Of a stretch of 64,000 nt of DNA, positions 43,160-52,255 are shown in pieces (position 1 is the stretch's first letter; each line of letters starts with the position of its first letter). Both the position numbers and the translations under genes were made by a program. The notes under the pieces are model-generated. The model did not search any database and was not told the origin of the DNA. It worked only from the letters and a program-made list of their open reading frames with translations. The DNA is from UBA1672 sp965263215. Its GTDB lineage: Bacteria > Pseudomonadota > Alphaproteobacteria > Micavibrionales > Micavibrionaceae. The stretch covers positions 2,108,001 through 2,172,000 of the forward strand of contig OZ253663.1 of assembly GCA_965263215.1 (NCBI GenBank). Direction: 5' to 3'.

Positions 43160-44407
43160 CTATTTTGACGATAATTTGTTTAAGAAACCGCCAAGAATAC
43201 CGGAGTTTTGATCTGTTTTTTCTTCAACATCGGTTTTTCCACCTGATATGATCTTTTTCAAAATCGGTAAGAATGCATTCACCAAAGAGCCCCCCTCTTT
43301 ATCATCCAACATTTGAACCATTTCACTTTCATATTTAAGAAACAGTCCCGGCATATTGGCAATTGATAACGTTGGTTTAAAATCCAACGCTTCGGCGATG
43401 GAAGATGATTCCACTTCGTTGGCCTTTGACACACCTTCCATATTCACAACCAACGATACTTCATTTGCGTCACCGCCCCGTACCTCTGATAATTCCTTAA
43501 TTAGGCTACGAGAGAATCGCAAAGACGTCACTGTTGGCGTTGTCACGATGACAATCTGATGCGCACGCGATATGACCGTTTTCTTTAATATCGGGTCTGC
43601 GCCTGATAAATCAACGAACACAACCGGATATTTCACCATCAAATTATCCAAAATCGCCTCGAATTGCGGCCCTGTGATTGACGGGTCCAACATGGCATCC
43701 GCGCCACTGGCTAATAATGTTAATTTATCTGATGCCTGATAGAACATACGTTCTAGGGCATCCTCGTTTTGTGTTTCGACTGCTCTTGCAATTTCATGCA
43801 AATTCGCAGACGGATCAAACCCAATCCCCACACTCAAAGACGACCAGCCACCTGCCCCATCCATCAGTAATGTTTTTTGTTCTAATGACTTGGACGTTGT
43901 CCACGCCGCAAGTTGCGCTAGAGAAGACGTTCCCACACCGCCTTTTGCACCCACAAATGCGATTAATCGGCTATCTGATACGCCAAGCTGCGCAATCAAT
44001 GCCTTTGCCACAACTTGTTGTAGAACATCCGGCATAATCGGACGCACCAAATAATCACTGATACCCATATCGATAAGCGCACGATAGAGATAAACATCGT
44101 TCACGGGGCCAATGATAATGGCCGATGTGCCCTCTTCACAATATTCCGAGAGCTCACCGAGTTTTTCGGTAAACGCATCGTCAATATCATCTGTTTGTAT
44201 GATAAGAAGATCAGGTGATGGCTGCGTCTTGAATGTTTCAATTGCGGTTTCCACATCGCCTGCTTCGGCCTTAACCTCTACGCGGGCAAAACGCCAATCT
44301 TTCTGTAATTCGGCAGTCGATACAAGCGTATCTTTGTCTTTTGAAAAAACAAAAAGACGCGCTCCCGGAAGAAGGATATCTGTTGCCTGATGCTCTGCCT
44401 CGCTCAT
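43160..44407 (-). CDS. cpaE: Tad pilus localisation protein CpaE/TadZ
   Basis: 415 residues. A receiver-like N-terminal domain lacking the usual phosphorylation residues (about 10-130) is followed by a ParA/MinD-type P-loop ATPase with FVGAKGGVGTSSLA, in which Thr takes the place of the Walker Lys as in other CpaE/TadZ, and VFVDLSGADP. CpaE sets the polar site of the pilus machine. It lies between cpaF and cpaD in the operon. Confidence 0.92.
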   Translation of the reverse strand: MSEAEHQATDILLPGARLFVFSKDKDTLVSTAELQKDWRFARVEVKAEAGDVETAIETFKTQPSPDLLIIQTDDIDDAFTEKLGELSEYCEEGTSAIIIGPVNDVYLYRALIDMGISDYLVRPIMPDVLQQVVAKALIAQLGVSDSRLIAFVGAKGGVGTSSLAQLAAWTTSKSLEQKTLLMDGAGGWSSLSVGIGFDPSANLHEIARAVETQNEDALERMFYQASDKLTLLASGADAMLDPSITGPQFEAILDNLMVKYPVVFVDLSGADPILKKTVISRAHQIVIVTTPTVTSLRFSRSLIKELSEVRGGDANEVSLVVNMEGVSKANEVESSSIAEALDFKPTLSIANMPGLFLKYESEMVQMLDDKEGGSLVNAFLPILKKIISGGKTDVEEKTDQNSGILGGFLNKLSSK

Positions 44408-44556
44408 TTATTTTTACCTGTATTGGTCCGGTTCGGACATGGAGTTATATTAATTAGAATGTTACCGCCCCCACGATAACATTCAGCTCTTAAGATAATC
44501 CTAACAGGAAGATGTTTTTTTACAGTTTTATGAACAAACTTTTCAGGCGAATTATT

Positions 44557-45237
44557 CTACTGTTCTGAGGCGGTCTCGCCTTCCAGAGATTCATTCGGCG
44601 CGCCTGTACGATACAGGTCAACAACATTCGCCGAAGAACGACCGTCTGTTGTATCATCTTGCGTACCGCGACCAAGTAAATGCCCTGGTTTCGCCACTTG
44701 GCGGGCGATCAGCGTATCAACGCCGCAACCAAGCTTATATTTTTCATCATTTTCCAAAGGCGCATTATTGATTCCCGGCATATCATAGTCACAGCCTTCC
44801 GGCGCGTGTGCCGTATAAGCATCATAAGACACTAACAGTCTGGCCTCATCGCCTTGTGACTTTATGGGCATAACCCCTGCCTTCACGTTGGTGATGCCGT
44901 AATCACGCATAGATGATGCGATATCAGCCGCCGTGTTGGTGGCACTCATGGCTGTATTGCGGTAAGAACGTGGATCGTACGTTACGATCAAATCCATTGG
45001 GCTGCCGCCGTGCTTCGTATAGTGACGCGCGAGTGATCCGAGAAATTCATCATTTACTTCGCTGACCGATACATCCTGAAGGAATGCCTTCTCCTTAACC
45101 TGAATACGATTTTCATTGGTCGTCGGTGGCTCGTACAAATCCATACAACCAGCAACCGAAAGCGATAAAAACGCAAGGCCTGTATTCAGTATGTATTTCA
45201 ATGGATTTTTACGTTTGTTTTTGTGTGAAGACGCCAT
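44557..45237 (-). CDS. cpaD: Tad pilus lipoprotein CpaD
   Basis: 226 residues with a lipobox (SLSVAGC). RIQVKEKAFLQDVSV, the segment SMRDYGITNVKAGVMP and LIARQVAKPGHLLGRG are the CpaD hallmarks. It is an outer-membrane-associated partner of the CpaC secretin. A 149-base gap separates it from cpaE and may contain a further promoter. Confidence 0.88.
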   Translation of the reverse strand: MASSHKNKRKNPLKYILNTGLAFLSLSVAGCMDLYEPPTTNENRIQVKEKAFLQDVSVSEVNDEFLGSLARHYTKHGGSPMDLIVTYDPRSYRNTAMSATNTAADIASSMRDYGITNVKAGVMPIKSQGDEARLLVSYDAYTAHAPEGCDYDMPGINNAPLENDEKYKLGCGVDTLIARQVAKPGHLLGRGTQDDTTDGRSSANVVDLYRTGAPNESLEGETASEQ

Positions 45238-45279
45238 AATTGCTTTATTCCACTCCTGATGAATTCGTATTTTTTTAAC

Positions 45280-46767
45280 CTAGTCGACGATATATCCGAA
45301 AGACCCAGCCTTCGCGAAAAGGGTATTATCTTTCAGTGAATATGAACGACGGATATTCTTTGAGAAAATCTTGGCAAGCTCACTGCGCTTTTCTTTCGGC
45401 ACTTTCTTCGCCTGCTTCTTATCAGCAAATGGCTCAACCAAATAACCTGTTACAATCACAACCAATTCTGTTTCGTCGCGTCTGAAACTGTCTGATGAAA
45501 TCAAATCACCCAACACAGGTGTGTTTTTAATGCCCGGAAGACCAGACAGACCTTCGGCTGTTTGTGATTGCAATAGACCCGCAATCATCAAGCTACCACC
45601 GCTTGGAATTTCGATTGTTGTTTCTGCGCGGCGAATATCAAGGCCCGGTACTGTTAGATCAGCCAGAACAACGGCGTTGGTGTTATCCAGTGATGATACC
45701 TCTGTGTTGAGCTGTAGATTGATACGGTCTTCAGACAAAACCACAGGCTTAAAGTTCAGTGATACACCAAACTCACGGAATTCGATTGTGATGTTACCAA
45801 ACTGGTCACGACCTGTAGGAACAGGAAACTCACCACCAGCAAGGAAACCGGCTTGTTGCCCTGATACTGCTGTTAGATTTGGCTCTGCAAGAACGTTGAT
45901 AAGGTTTTCCTCTTCTAAGGCTGATAAGAACAGCCCAAGTGTTCCGACACCTTGAAGCTTTGTGTCAAAAAACACACTGCCTACGCCAACAGGGTCTTGT
46001 GATAACGATAGGCCCGTTCCACCACCAAAGCCAAGGGCATTTGGCCCACTTCCGATAAAGCTGCCTGGTTGTGTCGCGCCAAATAAAGTTGTAACCGCCA
46101 ATTCATCAGGGTCGTTAGCGTTAAAATCAACGCCAAGCTCTTTAATTACGCTACGTTCCGCTTCTACAATTTTTACTTGCAACATAACCTGTTGCTCGCC
46201 ACGAACTTCCAAAAGGTTAGAGATTAAATAATCAATCTCCCCTTCTAAATCCTGAAGGTCACTGACGTAATGCGCGACAAGATTAGATATCTTTCCGGCG
46301 GCTTCTGCGTTCGAAACTGTTCCTGTCAAAATAATTTGATCATGAATAGAGCCAACGGTTACGTTTTCATTTGGAAATAATCTCTCAACAAGGCTTTGAA
46401 TTGCCTGTAAATCATACGTTACGTGAACATCTATGCGCTTAAGGACGTTTCCGTTTGCATCCAGAATAATGATGTTTGTATCACCGATATTCAAACCAAC
46501 GGCATATAATCTGTTGGATTTAACGGCCTGAACATCCACGACTGTCGGGTTCGCCACCAAAACATCAGACACACCATCAGGCAGCGATATGATATCGGCC
46601 TTGCCTAAGGTTAACTCCAGAGGCGGCTTTGCCTTGGCTATGCTCTTCAGGGAAACCAAATCACCTTTAGAAGCGTGAGATGCACCATGCCCCGATATAA
46701 GACCGAACACGCACAATGTGGCGATCATCATAAAAGCTTTGAATGGATGTTGTCGTAAACCTGTCAT
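45280..46767 (-). CDS. cpaC: Tad pilus secretin CpaC/RcpA
   Basis: 495 residues with a signal peptide. The N-terminal pilus assembly domain (LELTLGKADIISLPDGVSDVLVANPTVVDV) and a BON-like domain (about 110-185) precede the secretin domain (NVLAEPNLTAVSGQQAGFLAGGEFPVP, GGSLMIAGLLQSQ). It forms the outer-membrane pore of the pilus. Confidence 0.94.
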   Translation of the reverse strand: MTGLRQHPFKAFMMIATLCVFGLISGHGASHASKGDLVSLKSIAKAKPPLELTLGKADIISLPDGVSDVLVANPTVVDVQAVKSNRLYAVGLNIGDTNIIILDANGNVLKRIDVHVTYDLQAIQSLVERLFPNENVTVGSIHDQIILTGTVSNAEAAGKISNLVAHYVSDLQDLEGEIDYLISNLLEVRGEQQVMLQVKIVEAERSVIKELGVDFNANDPDELAVTTLFGATQPGSFIGSGPNALGFGGGTGLSLSQDPVGVGSVFFDTKLQGVGTLGLFLSALEEENLINVLAEPNLTAVSGQQAGFLAGGEFPVPTGRDQFGNITIEFREFGVSLNFKPVVLSEDRINLQLNTEVSSLDNTNAVVLADLTVPGLDIRRAETTIEIPSGGSLMIAGLLQSQTAEGLSGLPGIKNTPVLGDLISSDSFRRDETELVVIVTGYLVEPFADKKQAKKVPKEKRSELAKIFSKNIRRSYSLKDNTLFAKAGSFGYIVD

Positions 46768-46843
46768 GGTTCTTTTCTTTCACTTTAAATCTTTAAACAC
46801 AGAAATCTGAAACGCAGAGATACTCACTTAAGAACATTAAATA

Positions 46844-47719
46844 CTATCGCACCGGCACACTTTGAACATTGGCACCGTTGTAAATTCGAACTGTATTGGC
46901 GGCGACGCCTGATTCTTTGCGGTATTTTTTATACTCCTCAAATATCTCATCATCGATAGAGGTCAAACGCGCATCTGTAATCGCCTTGGATTCGCCGTTT
47001 GACGCATCATCGCCAACGCCGCGCATAGCCAATGTGATGTCGCCCATTTCAGACGCAAGAGCCAGCTTTTCAGCGTCCCTTATTCCCACGGCAAGCGTCA
47101 CTGTTTTACCAACCTTGATTTTTTCATCATCTTCACGTTCTGCTGACTGGTCAATCGCCAGAATGCGCACACGCTCAAGGATTGTTTCTGTTGCAATATC
47201 ATCCAGATTAAGCTTCACCATCGTTTGCACGTCCGGATTATCATCATCAATCGTAATGCGGTTTTTGTATGTCAGGATAACGTCAACAAAAGAGCCCGGC
47301 GTGATGAAACCGGCGACCATGCCCTCGGCATTCACTTTAATAGATACCGCGCGTTCCCCGGGCAGTAAGCGTGCTACAACATAATTTACTTTTGTTTCTT
47401 TTAATAATGCCTTGCGCACAACGGCCTCGCCTCTGGCAAAGCTGCGCTCTAAACGGCCAGATAACGCCTCATGCGGCTCCTGACCATCTTCACGCGTAAT
47501 CGCACCTTTAAATAACGAATCTTCGGCCCATTCTTTCCATTTCAAATCGCCCTCTTCAAGCTCGCGTCCTTTTTTCAAATCAGACGCGGCGACCAAGACT
47601 TCTACACCATTCTCTACGGGGGCAGAGTCTTTCCCACCCAAGCTAACTTGCACCAAGACAGCAACAAGGACAGCGGCCAATACGGCTCCTCCAAGCACTA
47701 TCAAAATATTCTTATTCAT
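46844..47719 (-). CDS. cpaB: Tad pilus assembly protein CpaB/RcpC
   Basis: 291 residues: one N-terminal membrane helix (MNKNILIVLGGAVLAAVLVAVLVQ), then a SAF/RcpC domain (LVAASDLKKGRELEEGDLKWKEW, GERAVSIKVNAEGMVAGFITPGSFVDVIL). I chose the ATG at 47717-47719, where the helix begins directly and GGGG lies nine bases upstream; an ATG twelve codons earlier is possible. It probably binds the cell wall and stabilises the secretin. Confidence 0.88.
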   Translation of the reverse strand: MNKNILIVLGGAVLAAVLVAVLVQVSLGGKDSAPVENGVEVLVAASDLKKGRELEEGDLKWKEWAEDSLFKGAITREDGQEPHEALSGRLERSFARGEAVVRKALLKETKVNYVVARLLPGERAVSIKVNAEGMVAGFITPGSFVDVILTYKNRITIDDDNPDVQTMVKLNLDDIATETILERVRILAIDQSAEREDDEKIKVGKTVTLAVGIRDAEKLALASEMGDITLAMRGVGDDASNGESKAITDARLTSIDDEIFEEYKKYRKESGVAANTVRIYNGANVQSVPVR

Positions 47720-47885
47720 TTTTTTTGACCCCGTTTCAGGACTAATAATATTCATGATAAAAACTCAGAGTTAGCGTTGAGAACAAATTAATTGAATGAA
47801 CGTAAAGCAAAGAAATACTTTACGTATTCCATACTACATTCAGTTTCTTAACAATTAATGAACTCTACGCTGCAACCGGATGTGC

Positions 47886-48428
47886 CTATAAAAAGGAGGA
47901 CAAAACATCAGTTGTTAGATACCCAGTGTGTAAGAAAGAAGCGAACAATCCAACGGCTATGGCAATGCCATAAGGCACTTTACTGGCACCGCTTTGGACT
48001 TGCGCAACCCAACTTCCATCAGTTGGAGATTTAAATGGCTTCTTATTTTTCAAATATAGCGCAACGATACCGAGGACGCTACCAAAAAGAGTCATAAAAA
48101 ACAAATAAATCGGGAGATACTTTACACTAACCCAAAGTGCACACGCCGTCGCAAATTTGGAGTCCCCCGCCCCCAGTAATTTCAAACCGAAAAGTATAAA
48201 TGTGACAAGAAATGTAACGCCGGCAGAAAGCAGATGCACATAAAGCGAACCAAAAACATTATCCTGCCCACCAAAATAAAGTGCCGCATACGCAACAAAA
48301 AAGGCCACGATCACATAGAGGCTGTATATGTTGGGGATCTTCATTGTACGATAATCAGATATCCCCGCCATGACAGAAACGCCAAGCGCAACAAACACAC
48401 ATATAAGGAATATAATAAGAAGGATCAT
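47886..48428 (-). CDS. cpaA: Prepilin peptidase CpaA/TadV
   Basis: 180 residues with about six membrane helices. The catalytic aspartates of the A24 family lie in MAGISDYRTMKIPN and in the GxGD motif (LLGAGDSKF). It processes Flp pilin and the TadE/TadF-like pseudopilins at the inner membrane. It is the short form lacking the N-methyltransferase domain. Confidence 0.9.
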   Translation of the reverse strand: MILLIIFLICVFVALGVSVMAGISDYRTMKIPNIYSLYVIVAFFVAYAALYFGGQDNVFGSLYVHLLSAGVTFLVTFILFGLKLLGAGDSKFATACALWVSVKYLPIYLFFMTLFGSVLGIVALYLKNKKPFKSPTDGSWVAQVQSGASKVPYGIAIAVGLFASFLHTGYLTTDVLSSFL

Positions 48429-48494
48429 AATTTGGACGCTACACTAAGTTTATTCAAAAATCGAGAGTGTTAGATTAATCATTAACCGTAATGA

Positions 48495-48530
48495 CAAAAA
48501 GAAAGTCCGCCGGAGATAGCTGGCGGACTT
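48495..48530 (-). terminator. Rho-independent terminator after the Flp pilin gene
   Basis: AAGTCCGCC (48503-48511) pairs with GGCGGACTT (48522-48530); on the minus strand the stem is followed by TCTTTTTG. It lies 25 bases after the pilin stop and would leave the highly expressed pilin message separate from cpaA onwards. Confidence 0.8.
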
Positions 48531-48555
48531 CCTATTGTTTTAAACTGTATTACTA

Positions 48556-48720
48556 TTAGATAGCTGTTTGGATGCTAACGAACAGAGCGTCTAGGTCTGC
48601 ACCTACAAGACCAACAGTAACAGCGATAGCAACCGCGATACCTGCTGCGATCAGACCATATTCAATTGCTGTCGCGCCGTCTTCTTCTCTAATGTAGCTT
48701 TTGATCATTTTAGTAAACAT
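48556..48720 (-). CDS. Flp-type major pilin
   Basis: 54 residues: a leader ending in REEDG, cleaved by CpaA after the Gly, then ATAIEYGLIAAGIAVAIAVTVGLVGADL, the hydrophobic Flp helix with the conserved E and Y. AAGGAG stands eight bases before the ATG (48718-48720). The open frame continues 18 codons upstream but that part has no function evident. It is the structural subunit of the Tad pilus. Confidence 0.93.
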   Translation of the reverse strand: MFTKMIKSYIREEDGATAIEYGLIAAGIAVAIAVTVGLVGADLDALFVSIQTAI

Positions 48721-49044
48721 GTTTATCTCCTTTACAAGATTGTTAAATTTATTCCGGTAATACCCAAACTTCAAAATGTTCTTGAAGTGCCTAACCGATA
48801 ATTAAGAATAACCCGTAAGTACTTAAAAAATTGTTAACACGGCAAGTAAAATGAATTTTTTTATAGTAAATAATTAAGATATATTTATATAAAATTTTAT
48901 ATAAATTATTTTTACAAGTAATTACAAAGTATTAATAAAAATACTATTTCAATACAGCCACCAAGCAAAAGAAAACTCCGAGTAAAAGCATCCATTTAGA
49001 CGTTTTACTCGGAGACAAGGAAATAAACAGTTTAGCTATTATTA
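48721..49044. other. AT-rich intergenic region upstream of the pilin gene
   Basis: A 324-base stretch with no gene. It holds the pilin leader (AAGGAG at its end), a very AT-rich part (about 48840-48960) that should contain the pilin promoter, and the terminator of the TadG gene near 48980-49014. I could not fix a -35/-10 pair with confidence. Confidence 0.5.
48972..49014 (-). terminator. Rho-independent terminator after the TadG gene
   Basis: CTCCGAGTAAAA (48976-48987) pairs perfectly with TTTTACTCGGAG (49003-49014) around a 15-base loop, followed on the minus strand by TTTTC. It ends the unit tadE-tadE-tadG. Confidence 0.8.
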
Positions 49045-50454
49045 TTAATCTACAATGTGCAGGTTACTCAGTTCTCGACTAATTGTTTCGAACACTTCGA
49101 TAAGGTCTTCTTGACCTGGCGCGTCAAAGTAATAATCCTCAGACGTAGCGCATTCACGATAGTAATCTTTTGTCGACGCATTCACACCACCGGCAAAAGT
49201 AACCGTATATATAATGACATCATCCGCTTTCAGGTTCTCACATACATCTTCAAAACGCTCGTTCAGATCATTTGTATTTAGACTGTGATCTTGTGTGCGT
49301 CCATAGGCAGAATAGTAAGGGTGGATCGTATTCACACCATCGGTCATCATGACGATGGCCTTTCTCCAATATTGATTCGTCCACGGCGTGGCTTCTTCAA
49401 ATGGAAATTCAGGTGAAAGTACACGATAGCCCCACACCATGCCGTAGTTACCGTGCGTGTAACCATCCGCGGTCATCGTATCGATTGAATTTTTAAGATC
49501 AGTCGGACTTGTCGATAACGGCATCACTGGCGTTTTAGGGCACGCATAGTTTGGCTTTTTGTATCCGTAATAATTGCCATTATTCCAGTAACCGTGACAA
49601 TTAGGGTTATCTGTGCCGGCATTACGGCAATAACGATACATTTCCCAAGGTCCTGTGTTATCTGTCGTATCATCAGGGAAATCTTGTGCCATGACACACC
49701 CCATCCAGTCATAATTATTTTTATACGGTGTGTAATCAAGGTCGTGCGGATTATTCACAAAGGCCGCGCCGTAATAATCACCGTTAGGGTCTTTCCCCAA
49801 ACCGTAAGGGCCGACATTCACCGAACCACTGTAAGGAACCAATCCGATTTTGATATAATCCGTATCGCGCGTAGCCATACCATCAAGTGCGGACGGATCT
49901 GCCGCCTCACCATCATCTGTGTCGATACCATATAATATGTACACAAAGTTCGACGCGGCATCACGCAGCGTGGCTATATTATTATTCGTGGACATAGAGC
50001 CGGTGTTATCCATCACCAAAACAACTTCGATCCCCTGCACTTCGCGTAGAACCGTGGTCGAGGCATCAACATCAATCGTATTAATGCCTATAATTCCCAA
50101 GAACAGCGTATGGTACTGCGCCGTACCGGACACAATCACCTCGTCACCGACAAGTTGCACGGTTGGATCAAACGTCACACCAAGCTTTTCCGGCGGATAG
50201 TTCGCATCAAAGAAATCCTGAACCTTTTGTTCAATTGTTGCCTGATCAGTCGCAGAAGCCACCGCCGCCAAGGCCGCCGCATCCAGTGCCTGTGCCAAGC
50301 GTTGTTTCACAAGGTAGGCCTGCGAATAGTCCAAAGACATTCCTGCAACCCCAATAAGTAAAGGTGCCATAATCCCGAATAAAATGGCGATAGAACCTGT
50401 TTTATCGGAAATATAATTTCGAATGATTGTCCATAGATTCCGTGTGTGTTCCAT
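49045..50454 (-). CDS. tadG: TadG-like pilus protein with vWA domain
   Basis: 469 residues. A TadE/G-type N-terminus (a short basic part, then SIAILFGIMAPLLIGVAGMSLDYSQAY) is followed by a von Willebrand A domain with VLVMDNTGSMSTNN, whose D-x-x-G-S-M-S resembles the MIDAS motif, and many Tyr/Asn-rich loops. It may be a tip or surface component. I start at the ATG (50452-50454) with AAAGGAA upstream; the open frame extends 45 codons further without similarity. Confidence 0.88.
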   Translation of the reverse strand: MEHTRNLWTIIRNYISDKTGSIAILFGIMAPLLIGVAGMSLDYSQAYLVKQRLAQALDAAALAAVASATDQATIEQKVQDFFDANYPPEKLGVTFDPTVQLVGDEVIVSGTAQYHTLFLGIIGINTIDVDASTTVLREVQGIEVVLVMDNTGSMSTNNNIATLRDAASNFVYILYGIDTDDGEAADPSALDGMATRDTDYIKIGLVPYSGSVNVGPYGLGKDPNGDYYGAAFVNNPHDLDYTPYKNNYDWMGCVMAQDFPDDTTDNTGPWEMYRYCRNAGTDNPNCHGYWNNGNYYGYKKPNYACPKTPVMPLSTSPTDLKNSIDTMTADGYTHGNYGMVWGYRVLSPEFPFEEATPWTNQYWRKAIVMMTDGVNTIHPYYSAYGRTQDHSLNTNDLNERFEDVCENLKADDVIIYTVTFAGGVNASTKDYYRECATSEDYYFDAPGQEDLIEVFETISRELSNLHIVD

Positions 50455-50482
50455 GGTGTGTTCCTTTCGTTTATTGTCGCTT

Positions 50483-51019
50483 TTATGGCACTCTGGTGAT
50501 AACCGGAGTGCTACGCCCGCGACTAAAGGCAACTTCTTCCATACCGAATGCGTCCATAACGAATCCGACAAATAATGGTTCGTAATCATAAGTCACTGAA
50601 ACCATGACAACCCCCTCATTCGGGTTTTCCAACGCTTCAACGCGGCTTAGTGCATTTGGCACCGGTGGCATATTGACAGTTTCCCGCCATACAATTTCAG
50701 AATCCGCATCTTCATCGAAACGAATACTCACAATATCAACCCCAAAGCTAGAGTCATCGAGCGGTTCAAACGCCAAACGTCCGGCGGCAACCGCTTCGTT
50801 AATGTCTGCACCACTGACAATATTTTGACGTGTGATCAAATCCGCCACCACTTGAGAGGCACGTATCGTTTTCTGATTGGTCAAAATCGCGTTACCAGCG
50901 TCAAAAACCCCGATCAAAAGCACGAGCATAATCGGAAAGATCATCGCGGCCTCAACAGCCGCCAAGCCATTTTCTTCGGACTTGTATCTGGATAATAATC
51001 TGCGCACGCTGTTTATCAT
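50483..51019 (-). CDS. TadE/TadF-family minor pseudopilin
   Basis: 178 residues. A short basic leader, ENGLAAVEAAMIFPIMLVLLIGVFDAGNAIL with the Glu typical of prepilin-peptidase substrates, then an extracytoplasmic beta-rich part. It probably is cleaved by CpaA. It starts two bases after the stop of the preceding TadE-like gene. Confidence 0.85.
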   Translation of the reverse strand: MINSVRRLLSRYKSEENGLAAVEAAMIFPIMLVLLIGVFDAGNAILTNQKTIRASQVVADLITRQNIVSGADINEAVAAGRLAFEPLDDSSFGVDIVSIRFDEDADSEIVWRETVNMPPVPNALSRVEALENPNEGVVMVSVTYDYEPLFVGFVMDAFGMEEVAFSRGRSTPVITRVP

Positions 51020-51021
51020 CT

Positions 51022-51543
51022 CTAAGCTCCCTGAAATTCGTATGGTTCACTTTGCATGACAATCGTGGACATAAACAATGTAGACCCGCCCGGCCCGTTT
51101 AATAACGGCCCCACAATGGGTGTTATCATTTCATAACGATATGCAACCCTTATAACTACCCTGCTGTTTGATGCACCGGCATCAAAAGGCTGAGGAACCA
51201 AATTACCATCACCATCATATGTGGGTGCACTGTAATCGCCATAACTGTCTATTGTAGTGACTTCAATGACCATCTCATTACAATCAACCAACACGGTTGC
51301 GAAATCACATAAGGCATCTCTGAACATTTGTTCATGATCATTATTTGACTGCTGAAGCTTTCCTGTCTTTATAAGACGCGCCGCGGAATCCGTCGCCCCT
51401 TCTACAAGACTGGCAGACAGATACATTAATGACAACTCGATGATGCCAAGGCTAATCAATAAATACGGCATAAACAGCATACTAAACTCGATGGCTGTGG
51501 CACCGTCTTTTCTTTTAAACCATCTGTTGAATAATCTTAACAT
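51022..51543 (-). CDS. TadE-family minor pseudopilin
   Basis: 173 residues with KDGATAIEFSMLFMPYLLISLGIIELSLMYL, the pseudopilin leader-and-helix of TadE. Residues 60-173 are extracytoplasmic with one Cys pair (DALCDF, DCNEM). The ATG (51541-51543) is preceded by AAGG; an in-frame TTG five codons earlier also exists. It opens the transcript that continues through tadG. Confidence 0.85.
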   Translation of the reverse strand: MLRLFNRWFKRKDGATAIEFSMLFMPYLLISLGIIELSLMYLSASLVEGATDSAARLIKTGKLQQSNNDHEQMFRDALCDFATVLVDCNEMVIEVTTIDSYGDYSAPTYDGDGNLVPQPFDAGASNSRVVIRVAYRYEMITPIVGPLLNGPGGSTLFMSTIVMQSEPYEFQGA

Positions 51544-51612
51544 TCGCCTTAAACCCAATCTGTTTCGCCAAAGTAGATGGCATTTATTTCAAATTCGTTC
51601 TTGTTTTTTGGC

Positions 51613-51637
51613 ACAAAAAAAGCGGCTGTACCGCTTT
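51613..51637 (-). terminator. Rho-independent terminator after the small membrane protein gene
   Basis: AAAGCGG (51619-51625) pairs with CCGCTTT (51631-51637) around five bases; on the minus strand the stem runs into a T-tract (51613-51620). It separates the pseudokinase pair from the tadE transcript. Confidence 0.72.
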
Positions 51638-51737
51638 GTAACCTCCGACGTAACTTATAAAAAACACAGTTCCGCCATTCCATCAGTGTATCGTTATATT
51701 CCTAAACAAATCGTTAATACTGAGATAAAAACAAGCC

Positions 51738-52244
51738 TTACCCATCACCCTCAACGGTCTCTTTTATTTTGGTTTTTTTACCGGCTACCCCCTCTCCCCA
51801 TTGTTCGATCAGAACGTCTTGGCGTTTTTTAATCGCCTTCATACGGTTAACGCCTTTTTGATATAAAAATGACGACATAACGCCTGTCATAACCCAGTCG
51901 ATCATGTATCCAAACGCAGCAGACAGATAAATAATCGACATATAACGCATATTTGTAATGATCTCGAAGCTGGCTTCAAAGTCGTTGCCAGAGGCCCAAA
52001 GCTTAAACACAAAGGGAATACAGCCTGCCATGTTCATTGCCGTAATCGTGGATGCGCGCGCCCCTCTTCCGCGGCCGCTTACGAAAAACGCAACCATGCT
52101 GGGGATCATACCAAAAAACAACAACATGGATGTCGGCAAGAAGATCAAGGCAATCGTGATGGCAAACACCATCATCATCCTTGCCTTAAAACCAAGCTTG
52201 TTCGACTTCCCCTTCTTCTTTTTCTCTTTGCTCTTTTTTGCCAT
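51738..52244 (-). CDS. Small membrane protein linked to the pseudokinase
   Basis: 168 residues, very basic N-terminus (MAKKSKEKKKKGKSNK) followed by about three to four membrane helices (near 27-50, 52-72, 100-125) and a charged tail. I do not recognise the family. It lies 11 bases after the pseudokinase gene, behind AAGAAGG, so both are probably made together and both are membrane proteins. Its position beside the Tad pseudopilins suggests a pilus- or envelope-related role. Confidence 0.65.
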   Translation of the reverse strand: MAKKSKEKKKKGKSNKLGFKARMMMVFAITIALIFLPTSMLLFFGMIPSMVAFFVSGRGRGARASTITAMNMAGCIPFVFKLWASGNDFEASFEIITNMRYMSIIYLSAAFGYMIDWVMTGVMSSFLYQKGVNRMKAIKKRQDVLIEQWGEGVAGKKTKIKETVEGDG

Positions 52245-52255
52245 TAGCCTTCTTC